Under the pieces are notes generated by a model. The model had not been told where the DNA came from. It worked only from the letters and a program-made list of their open reading frames with translations, and ran no database searches. A program made the translations under genes and the position numbers. A stretch of 64,000 nucleotides of DNA. Source: Gnetum montanum (Eukaryota > Streptophyta > Gnetopsida > Gnetales > Gnetaceae). This document shows, one piece after another, positions 34,300 to 45,077 of the stretch; within the stretch, counting starts at the first letter, position 1; every line of letters starts with the position of its first letter. The stretch lies in NCBI GenBank assembly GCA_015680685.1, contig MNCI01003390.1, positions 16,632 to 80,631 on the forward strand. The letters run 5' to 3'.

Positions 34300-35042
34300 T
34301 TGTCAAGCTCTTACGCTCCAAATTGTACCTGCCTCTATGGGTGTAAGCTAGCTTGTGTAAGCTAATACATAATGTAAGATATAGTGCATCTGGTCAAAAA
34401 TGTAGCTTGCATACACATTATCAATTCACACACAGTTGTCCATGAAACACTTGTCACATGATTCGTTTTCCTCTCATCTCTTAGCTGTTGATCCCATTTA
34501 TGAATTTCGCACCTGAGTCTAGCCAAACCTTATAAATACCCTGTCCATTCACATAAACGGGGTTGGCAATTTTAAAGGTTGATGACCTTGAGAGCATTGA
34601 CTAGCAACTTTGGACGCTTGAACGCACGTGACTCCTAGCATCTAAGCACTTATAAAGACATCACTTCGGGGCTTAGCACTTGACTAACCATCCACACACA
34701 CAACTATGCTTTGATTGGTGCACATTCTTGTTAAGCAATACAATACAATTCATTATTGCCTTCCATTACATTGTTTTCTCTATTTTTGATCTATTTTACG
34801 CAATCTTTATATGCCGTCATACTTATGCTTTGTTTACATTTTGTGCATCACCAGTTACGATAACCCCCCAGCGTAAGCCATAACTTACGCTCGGGGAAGT
34901 CCTGGGTTGATTTGCATGCAGACCATCCAAGGCACTCTACCTTCGTTTTTCTCTTGCAACTTGCCCTCACATGAAGGCAGGGTCGGCTATGTCTCACCGG
35001 TAATCTTTTGGCATTTTTTTCCCTTGTAGCCTCACACCGACA
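34300..35042 (+). repeat. 3' LTR-like end of the Tat element (left border uncertain)
   Basis: A TATA box with TTATAAATACCCTGTCC lies at 34530-34547, and the segment ends CACACCGACA at 35042, exactly where copia gag sequence resumes. A stem GCGTAAG-CCATAA-CTTACGC lies at 34873-34892. With no partner LTR in the window, the left border is a guess. Confidence 0.4.
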
Positions 35043-35584
35043 ATTTTGATTAGTACAACAGGATCATATCGTTTGGTTACACTTCGAAGGATCTTTTCAA
35101 TAGCATACGTTTCCTGAAGCGTTTCTCCACAAGATTCAAGTCCATTTCGAACTTGTTAAAATTAGCTAATGTATTGATCAATATTCTTTGAATCTAGCAT
35201 GTGCAAAGATTCAAAATCTTTTCTTAAAACTTGTAACTTGACAACATGAACTTTTGATGATCCCTTGTATGCAATATTAAGTGCATCCCATGTAGCTTTG
35301 CTAGTTTGATGCATAACAATTTTGGGTAAGATTGTTATATTTAACCCAGATTGAATGATGAATAATGCTTTTATATCTTTCTTATGAAGCTCCTTAAATT
35401 CATTCTTTTCATCTTCCTTCAAGGCTTGAAATGTTTCTTGATCAACATCTTGGAATCCATTTTCAACAAGATCCCAAAGATCTTATGAGATTAAAAATGT
35501 CTTCATCTTTATTGCCCAATATTTATAATTCTCTTCGTTGAAGATAAGAACCTGGAGAGACATGGATCCATGATTTTGGGCCAT
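35043..35584 (-). pseudogene. copia gag (UBN2-type) fragment
   Basis: The minus-strand start is ATG at 35584. It reads FNEENYKYWAIKMKTFL near the start, then TSKATWDALNIAYKGS and LQVLRKDFESLHM, the conserved pattern of plant copia gag. One stop is visible after FLIS. The segment ends at the Tat insertion, where VEKILRS-like text is cut. Confidence 0.8.
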
Positions 35585-35621
35585 CTTGGAGAGATTTGTT
35601 GTCAAGAATCTAAGCTAACCT

Positions 35622-35636
35622 CACTTTGATACCAAA
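35622..35636 (-). promoter_or_regulatory. primer-binding site, initiator tRNA-Met type
   Basis: The minus strand reads TTTGGTATCAAAGTGAGG right after the LTR end. This matches the canonical TGGTATCAGAGC with one change. Confidence 0.8.
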
Positions 35637-35995
35637 TGAAGAGTCTAAAGGGCCTTGGATCTATGAACTAAGCTTAAAGGAAATAAAGAACTTTGTTAGA
35701 CCAAGAACACTTTTGTTAAACTTTCTAACTTTAGTATGCCTTGTGTTCTATTATTTCTTCTATGATGAATGAATATGTGTTGCTACAATTATATAGGCCT
35801 TCATCTCCCAAGAATAGATTTGGAGAGATAAGTATGAATCTCGAAAATCATGGGGATGATCCTTATCATCATATTTAAGGATCTTCTTAATATGGGATGC
35901 CCTAAACATGGATTAGATAAGAAATACATGAATAGGATCTCATCTTATTTAAAATAGATAAAAGCATGAGATCTATCTAATTCTATTGTGGAACA
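35637..35995 (-). repeat. 5' LTR of the copia element
   Basis: On the minus strand it starts TGTTCCACAATAG and ends GACTCTTCA. It is 359 bp and is the partner of 20238-20578. Confidence 0.85.
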
Positions 35996-37418
35996 TCTAG
36001 TCATCATATTCCACAACTTTTTGTTTTACAACATTGTTAATATGTTTTATTTTTCTTGATTATTTTACAATTTCTTGTATATTTTTCTTTCTTTTAGTGT
36101 GATTTTCTTATTGTTTTCTAATAATAACATGCCTTATTACTAATAGGGTACAATGTAGTGTACTTGATGTGGGCATGTGCTATCCAATTATTTGATTGTT
36201 TGTGTGTGGATTCTAGCTTTGAATTTTGTGACTAATAACTAAGACATGATTTCTTTTTCATGAAATAGGTAATGAGTCAGTGTCAACCACCCATCCACAA
36301 ACTCTATGGTGTTTCTAGTTCTGGAAGTATGAGGTCCCTTTCCTTAACAATCCTTTAATGAACTTGTGACCTTGGTAGTTTCTGAACTTGGAAAGGATTC
36401 AAGGGCTTGAACAAGATGTAACTTCAAGGGAACTCAATACTCTTTGTACTCTTCTACTTACTTGGATGCATGTGTGTTTTCCATGGATCTCTTAATGTTC
36501 TGTGTTGACCAATAATAGGAAGCTAAATAAGTCTTTGCATGGTGTGGTTCCCAAAAAACCAATGGGAATTCAAAGCACATCCCTTAGAAAAAATAAACAG
36601 GCTACAAGCACTAGTTATGGGACTAGGAAGACATGTTACCCATGCCTAAAGGTTTCCTCTAACTAAGGCCCTTTCTCACTTTCGGCTTCTTTTTTCTTTT
36701 GAAATCAGGAACAGTGTTTGATCTGTGGGTGCACTCTTATATCTCAAGAGATCTTAGAGTGATAATGCAAAGTCACTGAATGTGGTTGGTTTTGGTTTGG
36801 ACTAAGGATGAATTTTATTAGGTCATTTAACCATACAAATTCACAAGAGACTTCATGTGACCTTAATTAGGAACTCCATTTCACTTTCTCTCTCTCTCAT
36901 CCACCTATGCTTTCGATGCCTCACCTTACTACCTATATTCATGTCCTTATTCGATGCCTTGGTTTGATGTGTCAAAATTCTTAGGTAGTTACTTTCAGGT
37001 TTTCGTACTTAACTTTGCATAACCATTAATCACCCATGGGGCTTGTGGACTCGGTTTAAGGATACACAAGGGAAACAAAGGGTATGTGCTTGCTTTGGGA
37101 AGGACCCACTTGCATACCTTTTGGTTGAAATAGTTAAGTTCTTTATGCTTAGGCATTTTCACAATCAAATCCTTTTGTGTGCCCCATCAATGACATCCAA
37201 TTATGCGTAGCTTCACAATGTTTTTTAGTAAAATCCTCTTTTTTATTATTGTGAATTCTATAACCCTTTTCAAGCATTTCATTGCATTTGGATTTTTCAA
37301 AATTTAATGATGAACTACTTATCCATTTGACGCCATTTTTAGTCTTTTTTTATGGCTAAATTTTCCAAATTTTTCTAACTCCCATGTAGGTTTAACTAAG
37401 GACTAACACTAACATCAT
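35996..37418 (+). mobile_element. 3' noncoding region of element B, middle part
   Basis: The TTTTTGTTTTACAACATTG context matches 42930-42960 of element A. GGTAATGAGTC...CCCATCCACAAACTCTATGGT matches 43110-43150, and GAATTCAAAGCACA-CCCTTAGA matches 43450-43470. This continues the sequence interrupted at 20237. No coding region. Confidence 0.65.
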
Positions 37419-38258
37419 TGATGAGCAGCGAGGTACCCTATCCCAACCATATGAATCACTAAGGCATTATGTGCGATTCGGTTGAATTCCATGGACCTAT
37501 AGTTATTTAATGCACTAGCTCTTCTAGGAAGTGAAATGGGCATTAAGAACATTTGTTGTCTTTCCAACTACACTTGTGAAGTTCAAGGATATGGTTCAAG
37601 TGTAATTAAGGTATATGATTTTTCTTATTTTATATTTTATGAGTTTGATTGCCTAAAGCAAGAATGAAAGGTAGAGTAATTGAAGATCTAATTCATCTAT
37701 TGCTTAGCTAACCTAACACAAGTAACTACCCCGCTTTCCTAGACACATCCTGAACACATATAGCACTATTGGGCTACCAAATGTTAAGCATTGCTAGGTT
37801 ACCAAGTACTATATGAATGCTCGAAGTGGTCATGCTCGTGTTCATTAACTATTGAAAATAAATTGCTTAATTCAAATGCATTAAAATAAAGAGCATGAAA
37901 GTAAAATGCAATAAAGAAAATATTAATCTACTCAGAGTGCTACAAAAGTTGTCAAAAGAGTTCATTTTATTCCCATTGCACTACTGCACTCAAGTACATT
38001 AGTGCTTGAACAAACAATCATACACACTTAGATTCCTTCTGTGGGCACTCAGAAAATATTCTAACTTTAAGGAAAAGAAATGGTAAGAGTTTCACTACTT
38101 TGCTTGAAAACTAAATTGAAAATTAACTTAAAACAGGAGCCCAGGCATGGTATTTATAGACCTAGGGTGTTGCATCAAGACTCTAATGTCACATACGCAA
38201 CATTGTAGCTTCAACATGACATACTTGACATCGGGACCAACATAAATGTGGTTCATCA
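37419..38258 (-). repeat. 3' LTR of element C
   Basis: It is 840 bp. On the minus strand it begins TGATGAACCACATTTATG and ends TACCTCGCTGCTCATCA. A minus-strand TATA box CTATAAATACC lies at about 38150-38160. It is preceded (minus strand) by GTTGTGGAGGTA, the polypurine-like tract. Confidence 0.85.
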
Positions 38259-38507
38259 TACCTCCACAACTGAATGAAAACTCATCCTTGAGTGTAAAAG
38301 AGGAGGAACAAGTTCTTTACAACATAACATATTGGGTAGGTATGGGATTATTGACTCTCACACAAACTAACTTAGATGAAACAAACATATAGGCTCTAAG
38401 TGCTCAAGTGTACAAAATTATAATTTTTACATAAAGGGATGTTCATGATAAGAGAAGTGAATATCATAGATGCAATTTACATCCAACACCTCTTGGCAAT
38501 AGGAAAA

Positions 38508-38547
<40 letters not shown>

Positions 38548-38579
38548 GACTTTGATCATGAATGATCCTCATTATGTGG
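38259..38579 (-). mobile_element. distal 3' noncoding region of element C with (GA)n tract
   Basis: The reverse complement aligns with 51480-51819 of element B (GAACTTGTTCCTCCT-TTT, GGATGAGTTTT-ATTCAGTTGTGGAGGT). A pure GA microsatellite of about 33 bp lies at 38512-38544. Confidence 0.7.
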
Positions 38580-39393
38580 TGATGGGACACGATATCACAT
38601 GGGTCGTGATATCGCATCCTTCCTTCCGATATCACGTACGTGAAATCGCAGTTTGCCACCAGTTCTATAAATAAGAGGCGACTCTCCCTTATTTCTCCAT
38701 CTAGATCTAGACCTTAGCCAAACTCTTGCAGTTTTTCCATTCCAGCGTTAGAATATTTTCCATGTGCCCATAGTAGGAGTCCCAAAGTGGACGGATCTTT
38801 ATTTGAGCAATTTTGTACCTGAGCACACAATTGTGTACGTCAATAAAGACGAACCTTTGGATAAACCTTGCAGTGCATGGACTAAACTAAATAGAACTTT
38901 AATTATTGTTATTTATTGTTCATTATTTAAATGCTTTATTAAGGACTTAATCTCTCTCAACCCTCAACTCTCATAGTTAAGTGCATGCAGTACGACTGCT
39001 TCAAGCACGTGCGTTACGCTTGGTAATCTCAGCAATGAATAGTGTTTGGTAACCCAGTAGTGTTGCATTGGTTCAGGGTGTGAAACAACAAGTGGGAACG
39101 AATACTAATGATAGGTTAATTAAGGCTTAGTTAGTTAAATTTAGTTAATTAGTCTCTTCACCTTTTCCCTCTTAGCATAGGCAATAAAACATAAAAGATA
39201 TAAAAATCACATGCCTCAAGCTTACTTAACCATACAACCATGAAAAATACAAGTAAGATTGGAAGGACAATGACTGATTAACCTTAGGTGTTCCATAAGG
39301 TGTGTAGCCACTTAGTCTGTAAAGTTCGACCAAATCGCACATGTAATGCTTGTATTCATATGGTTGAGTGTAGGGGTACCTAGCCACTCATCA
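38580..39393 (+). repeat. 5' LTR of family A copy 2
   Basis: 814 bp, TGATGGG...CTCATCA. The TATA region TCTATAAATAAGAGGCG is at about 38664-38680. GTACGTCAATAAAGACGAAC and CCTTGCAGTGCATGG match copy 1. Confidence 0.88.
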
Positions 39394-39394
39394 T

Positions 39395-39412
39395 TGGCAT
39401 CGTTTCTGGGGA
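39395..39412 (+). promoter_or_regulatory. primer-binding site, tRNA-Asp type
   Basis: TGGCATCGTTTCTGGGGA directly follows the LTR. It differs from TGGCGCCGTTGCCGGGGA at four positions. Confidence 0.78.
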
Positions 39413-39538
39413 CTAAGTTGTTTGTGCACTAAGTAGAACATAGGAAATCATCCACATCATTGGGAAGCTTAAACGAACCCTTAGGGTTAATTAGAAGAAA
39501 ATATAAACAATGGTCAATAGCACACCAACGAGATAACA

Positions 39539-41468
39539 ATGTCTTCTTCTTCTCATAAAAGCACTTGACCGCCTATGGATCACACATGAGATAGTCGATG
39601 GCACAACATACATAACCATGAACTATCAGTTCCTCAACAATATTAGGTGGTATATACTCATGCCGATGAGCATATATCCAATTTTACTTTTATCCTCCAT
39701 TAGGATGAACAACTGCATTGGCAAGATTTGCAAGGTAACATAGTGTTACCCTCGAATTGTGCAGTCCCCAACATGCTCCTTTCTGCTCTTGCACAGATAG
39801 GCATGATGCAGCTATACGCTGAATATGTTGCATATGATCACGAAACAAGGGATTACCATCTCATAATAGTGCAACGTTTAAGGGACTCGCGGCAAGAGAG
39901 CCACCATACATCGTTGAAGGGCAAAGAAATCTTGCATGTCCTAAGTGAAATTGAAGATGGTGAACCAATGATAACAGGTTCTCTATCAAATGATGTTCCC
40001 CCTTCTAACGATGGTGAGGAGGTGGGGTATCAGAACCTACACTCCATGATTCACAACCCGGGTTCTAATCCCCATGAACACTAAGTGTTCAAAGAGGGAA
40101 CACAAACACTTGACAAGGATGAGCATTTGGATTGTCATCATGATCAGGGTTGTAACCACTGAAGAGAAGGTAAGAAACATCGTCATGGCAATGGTTCTCC
40201 TTCTCCTTCCCCTTCATCGCATCATTCACCCTCTCCTTCCACATCAGGATGCAATCACAAAGAGCACAACGATGAGAATAAGGGTAAGCAAGATGAGAGA
40301 CCTCAACGAGAGAGTTGAGAGAGAGGATGAGGGCATTCTAGAGAGTCAAGGCATAGAAGGGAAAGTAGGGAACCATGTAGTTATCATAGATTTCATGAGA
40401 GAGATGACCATGATGAACCCCTACTAGAAACCTGAAGTATGTTAGACATTACGGAGGCTGTGAGGATACCTACAAGGCACCAAAAAGATAGCTGGATCAA
40501 GAGACTAGACATGAATAATATTCCACGGTTTGAGGGGGGATACAATGCTAATCCACATAATCATTTACAAGCATTCCACGATGCTTGTGCCTTGTAGAAT
40601 ATTGAAAATGAGTGGCAGAAGTTAAAGTTTTTTCCTAAGACACTCATAAAAGAAGCAGAGAGTTGGTATCGGTCTCTAGAGCTGGAATCCATTAGAAGGT
40701 GGAGTACAATGCTAGAGCTATTTAATGATAAATACCAAACGTACTCTAGAGTGTCCAACTTGCGTAAGCAGATCCAAGGATGGAAGCAAGGTAATCACGA
40801 ACCCTTGGATGCTGCCATGGGCCAATATTATGCATTGCTACATCATTGCCTGGGCCATGGATACGCACAACGGGATCAACTCCACCACCTTGTAGATGGG
40901 CTAAGATACGAAACTAGGAGAACCCTTGGTTCATAGGCTGTTGGAGCAAGTAGCTAAAGAAGAAGGGGAGCTACGGACAAGGGAAAGCATGGAAGAGTAT
41001 AACTGCAATCCTTCCCTTTAGAAGAAGGGAGTAAGATTCTGTGAGGAAGAGGATGAGTCACCACTCAAGGAGTTGGTGAATAGAAAAACCTTGCTGCTTC
41101 AAAAGTTAACAATTGAAATGTTGGCTAAGGTAGATCAAATGTGGGACTCCTTAGATAGTAGATTCGAAACCATTTTGAAAATCGTAGAGGAGTCTAAGGA
41201 GCGAAGTAGTGACCATGATAAGAAAAAGCGAAGAGATTCAGACCATGCACATAACAAAAATAAGGAAAAAATGACTATGAACAATGAGGTTGTGGATTCA
41301 GATACAGACAATGACGGTGGATGTGAGATTTGCCAATATGACCATCCTAAGGGATGTTCCCCAATAATCTCACATTTACAAGATTCTGGGGTGTATGCAC
41401 TCAACCCAAGACTTAACAAACGACAAGCACCCCAAAGGTTACCTTATCCCCAAGGCAACCCAAAATAG
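39539..41468 (+). pseudogene. gag of family A copy 2
   Basis: It starts ATGTCTTCTTCTTCTCAT. Open blocks are 39728-40084 (N-terminal region), 40709-40936 (core gag: LELFNDKYQTYSRVSNLR, GHGYAQRDQLHHLVDGL) and 41073-41468. The last block has a Lys/Asp-rich charged linker and the CEICQYDHPKGC motif, a likely remnant zinc knuckle. Frame changes and stops separate the blocks. It is better kept than the B and C gag genes. Confidence 0.75.
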
Positions 41469-42053
41469 TTCCACCAACCGTTAATGTCTTATCCAAGTGG
41501 AACTCCGCCACAACCTATCGAGCAACACTAGTAATGGCAATACCCCCAGTCATGGGGGATGCCACCGCCTATGCAACAATACCCTTACCGACAACTAGAT
41601 CCGTACAGCTATTATGTGCAGCAGCCAATTTTTCCAAGTGACTCTATCAATCACATGACCCCACAATGGCACTACCAAGTTTAGTAGTATTTTAAGACTC
41701 CCTCTCCTGGAAGAAACACCCCAAATGCATACCATCCTTCAAATCCTTCTGTATCTCTTATACCGATAGTTTGGCTACCACCTGCTCCAACGATGCAAGG
41801 GGAACTCCCCACTTAACCGCAGCAACGTAATGCTGCGAGAGTTATAAACCTTCAACCGACTACTGGTTCTAACAACCATACAAAGAGAAGACCCTTCTTT
41901 AGAACCAACAGTCCAAACAAGCTCTCACAACCACAAGTAGTTGAGTCTATGACCACTCCTCCATCAAGAAAGGCTTCGGAGCTACCTTCAAACCAACAGC
42001 AGAGCTCAACGCATACGGTTATGTTAACAAATACTGTTACTAACTAGATAAAG

Positions 42054-42830
42054 GTGGGCCACCTTCCCAAGAAACTCTCTAACCTCGGAAGTCCCTTAAT
42101 CTACCTCCAAGTCATTGGGAATGAACCATGTAAGGCTCTTCTTGACTCAGGTTTTGGAGCCAACTTGATATCACAAGAGATGTACAAAGCCTGGAACCTA
42201 CCTCCACTCAAGAAGAGCAATATTCAATTAGAGCTGGCTGACCAATCCATCACTGTTCCTTTGGGACTTATGGAGGACACTGTTATCAGTGTGTGGTTGG
42301 TCCTACCCAGCTGATTTTCTAGTGATAGAAATTAACAATAACAAAGGGGACTTCCCAATTATAATGGGGAGGGCATGGCTCAGCACCATCAATGCATGCC
42401 TAGGAATCTATGATTTTTCCTTGGAAATATCTAAGGAAAACATTTATGGAAAGATCGAGAAGAAGAAAGTTCCATGCATCACATACAGTGATACAAAGGA
42501 TGATGACATACAGGAATGCTCAACATCTCATGAATGCAACCAGTGTGTCCAAGAAGCTCAAATACAAAGGTGCCTGTATGTAGCAACCACACAACAAGAG
42601 AACACCCCATGGTTGATAGCTAATCAAGAGAGCAATTCACCAACATGCATAGAACTAATTGGGGGAACAACTTGCAACCACAATGAAAGCATAAATACAT
42701 TGGAGTATGAGCGTCGCCAACTTCCAACCCTTAACCTGAAAACATCAATTGGGAGAAGTTGGACACTTCTAAAAAATTCAAATAAGTGCTCATTATTTCG
42801 GATCTCTCCCTTTCAATTCCATCATTGGGG
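42054..42830 (+). pseudogene. aspartic protease of family A copy 2
   Basis: PLIYLQVIGNEPCKALLDSG shows the intact DSG triad. ELADQSITVPLGLMEDTV follows, and after one frame change PADFLVIEINN...FPIIMGRAWLSTINACLGI. At about 42785-42810 the protease-RT linker joins abruptly to 3' noncoding sequence (GGAGATGGCCACCTATG), so RT to integrase is deleted. Confidence 0.75.
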
Positions 42831-44627
42831 AGATGGCCACCTATGCTGATCATTTGAGGCCCTCAGTTCTTTTAAGTTTTTGTTTTGCACATTTTTGTTT
42901 TACAATTTCTTTAACTTTTCTTGTTTTTATTTTACAACATCATTTATCCTTTTTCATTTCTTTGTGTGTGTGTGTTATCCATTTTGTTAAGTTTGTCATT
43001 TAATAAGTGCTCCAAAGATGGTATGAACTGTACTCCATTGACTGCTAATGTTTGGTTTTTACTTTTAAGTTACGATGTTGATACTAAGGTATGTTTCTTT
43101 TGATATAGAAGGCAATGAGTCCACATCATCCACGCATCCATAATTTCTATGGTCTCTCTTGGCTTGGAACTGTACAGTCCCTTTCTTTAAAATAATAGGA
43201 ACTATCAACGAATCGGTGACTGGGCATTTCTCAAACTAAGGAAGGACTCAAGAATTGAAAAGGGTGTGACTTCAAGGGGATTTGATGCATTCGTGTTGGC
43301 CATTCTCGTGGGTGCTTGGATTTTTCTCCTTGAGTTTACTTACCGTTTTGACATTAACCAATTATCGGGAAGCTGAGTAAATAAAAATAATAAGTCTTTT
43401 CATGATGTGGTTCTCACGCAAAAACCCAAAAAAAAAATAGAATAGTGAGAATTCAAAGCACACCCCTTAGACGAAATAATCATGTGGGCTATAAGCACTG
43501 GTTATGGAACTCAAATAAAGATGTTCCCTCTAACTAAGGCCCTTCTTGCTTCCTATTCTCTCCTCCTTTGTTTCATCGGAATGGTGGGGGCTCTTGGGGG
43601 TCGTACTCTTGTTACTCAAGTGGATGGATTGGCCAAATGCATTAATGTGAAGTCACTGGATGAGGTTTGTTTGAGGCTGCACTTGGAATGGGATCTACTA
43701 AGTCACATTAATCATCCATACACAAGGGACTATACACCACCTTGTTCTTGAGACTCCATTCCTTTCTCTTCTACTCATCATTCTTTCTCCATTGACACCT
43801 CATTGCCAGTTGTATCATTAGTGTATATTTTGGTTGACGCATCATTTTCTTTTTGGTAAATTCTTGTGGTTAATACTTTAACTCTTTTTCCACATGACAT
43901 TCGTAGAGCCTATGGACTCTTTGAATGTGGGTTTGTCAGGGCATTAAGGGCATGAGCCTGCTTTGGGGAGGACCCATTGGCATTCCTATTTGGTGCACTA
44001 GTTAGATTCTTTCTCTTAACATTTTTGCAATAAGCTCTATTTTGTTTATTTCCATCTTCATAGTCATGGGGGTCCTGGTCCAATTTTTTCGATTTTCCCC
44101 TAACCCTTACACCTTCGGTAGTCATCATTAGTATATCTCTAGATCCGTATCAGCCATGTCACAACTCAGCCAATGGACCTTACACTGAAGCAAGGTATTA
44201 ATTGCATTATGATTCATTTACCCTTGCTAATATAAGACTATGTTGTGTGTGCAGATGGCAATCTTGCAACAATGGATTGGATCTGGAGGGAACACTTGGA
44301 ATGGATCAGTGCTGAAGCAGTTATGCAAGGAGCAAGATCGATGGTGCGCTTATGGATGGAAAACAAAAGGCACAATCTTGGCATTGGCAGCAGCAGACTT
44401 CTTCTTTCCTCTCTCTTCTCTCTCTCAGCTGCCAAATAAGGCCTGATGTCAAATGTATAAAGTGTTCACTCTTGTTGTCATGAACACCTATTTTGTCCTA
44501 TTCTGTAATGATGATCCATTCACATGTCATCCCATTCACCATTAGTTCCATTCAAGTCAATAATCCCATACCTTCCCAATATTTTGTAAGGAACTCAAGG
44601 ACAAGTTTTTATTCAGTCATGGGGGTA
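42831..44627 (+). mobile_element. 3' noncoding region of family A copy 2
   Basis: It matches the B 3' region at 20090-20230 and 36050-36700 and, at its end, 1-518 of copy 1. The polypurine-like TGGGGGTA lies directly before the LTR. A small frame at 44245-44439 resembles that at 91-381. Confidence 0.7.
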
Positions 44628-45077
44628 TGATGGGACACGATATTGCGTTAGTTGCGATATCGCATATGTGATATCACGGTTTGCTGCCAGTTTTATAAAT
44701 AAGAGTTGGCTCTCCCTTATTTCTCGATATAGATCTAGACCTTAGCCAAACTCTTGCAGTTTTTCCATTCTAGAGTTAGAATAATTTTGATGTGCCCATA
44801 GTAGGAGTCCCAAAGTGAATCGATCTTTATTCGAGCAATATTGTACGGCAATAAAGATGAACCTTTGGATAAACCTTGCAGTGCATGGACTAAGGTAAAT
44901 AGGACGATAATTATTGTTATTTATTGTTCATTATTTAAATGCTTTCTTAAGGACTTAATCTCTCTCAACCCTCAACTGTCATAGTTAAGTGCATACAGTA
45001 CAACCACTTCGAGCACATGTGTTACGCTTGGTAATCCTAGTAATGAATAGCGTTTGGTAACCGAGTAGCTTTGCATT
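44628..45077 (+). repeat. 3' LTR of family A copy 2, truncated
   Basis: It matches the first 450 bp or so of 38580-39393 up to TTTGCATTG, then switches to minus-strand sequence of element C at 45078. Confidence 0.85.

Larger units (their letters stand above)
21741..35042 (+). mobile_element. Tat-clade Ty3/gypsy element, 5' truncated
   Basis: On the plus strand it carries protease, RT, RNase H, a second (archaeal-type) RNase H, integrase, a long 3' region with tandem repeats, and an LTR-like end. The extra RNase H and repeat-rich 3' region are known marks of the Tat lineage. The 5' LTR, primer site and gag are absent. An antisense gene cassette of about 6 kb separates protease from RT. The borders are where copia coding sequence stops (about 21736) and resumes (about 35043). 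Confidence 0.7.
20238..35995 (-). mobile_element. Ty1/copia element, minus strand, internally deleted
   Basis: Two similar LTRs, 20238-20578 and 35637-35995, lie in the same orientation. Between them on the minus strand are a primer site, gag (35584 down to 35043), and RT/RNase H (21735 down to 20585). The end of gag, protease, integrase and the start of RT are missing. A Tat-clade gypsy element (21741-35042) occupies that place. It was inserted in the 3' noncoding region of element B. Confidence 0.75.
38580..45077 (+). mobile_element. Ty3/gypsy family A copy 2, non-autonomous (gag-protease only)
   Basis: A complete 5' LTR (38580-39393), primer site, gag and protease are followed directly by the 3' noncoding region and the first 450 bp of a 3' LTR (44628-45077). 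RT, RNase H and integrase are missing. It lies inside element C, whose minus-strand sequence continues at 45078. Confidence 0.8.

Noticed and set aside
38512-38544. GA tract as a functional promoter element
   Set aside because: A pure dinucleotide repeat within a decayed retrotransposon 3' region; simple microsatellite growth explains it.
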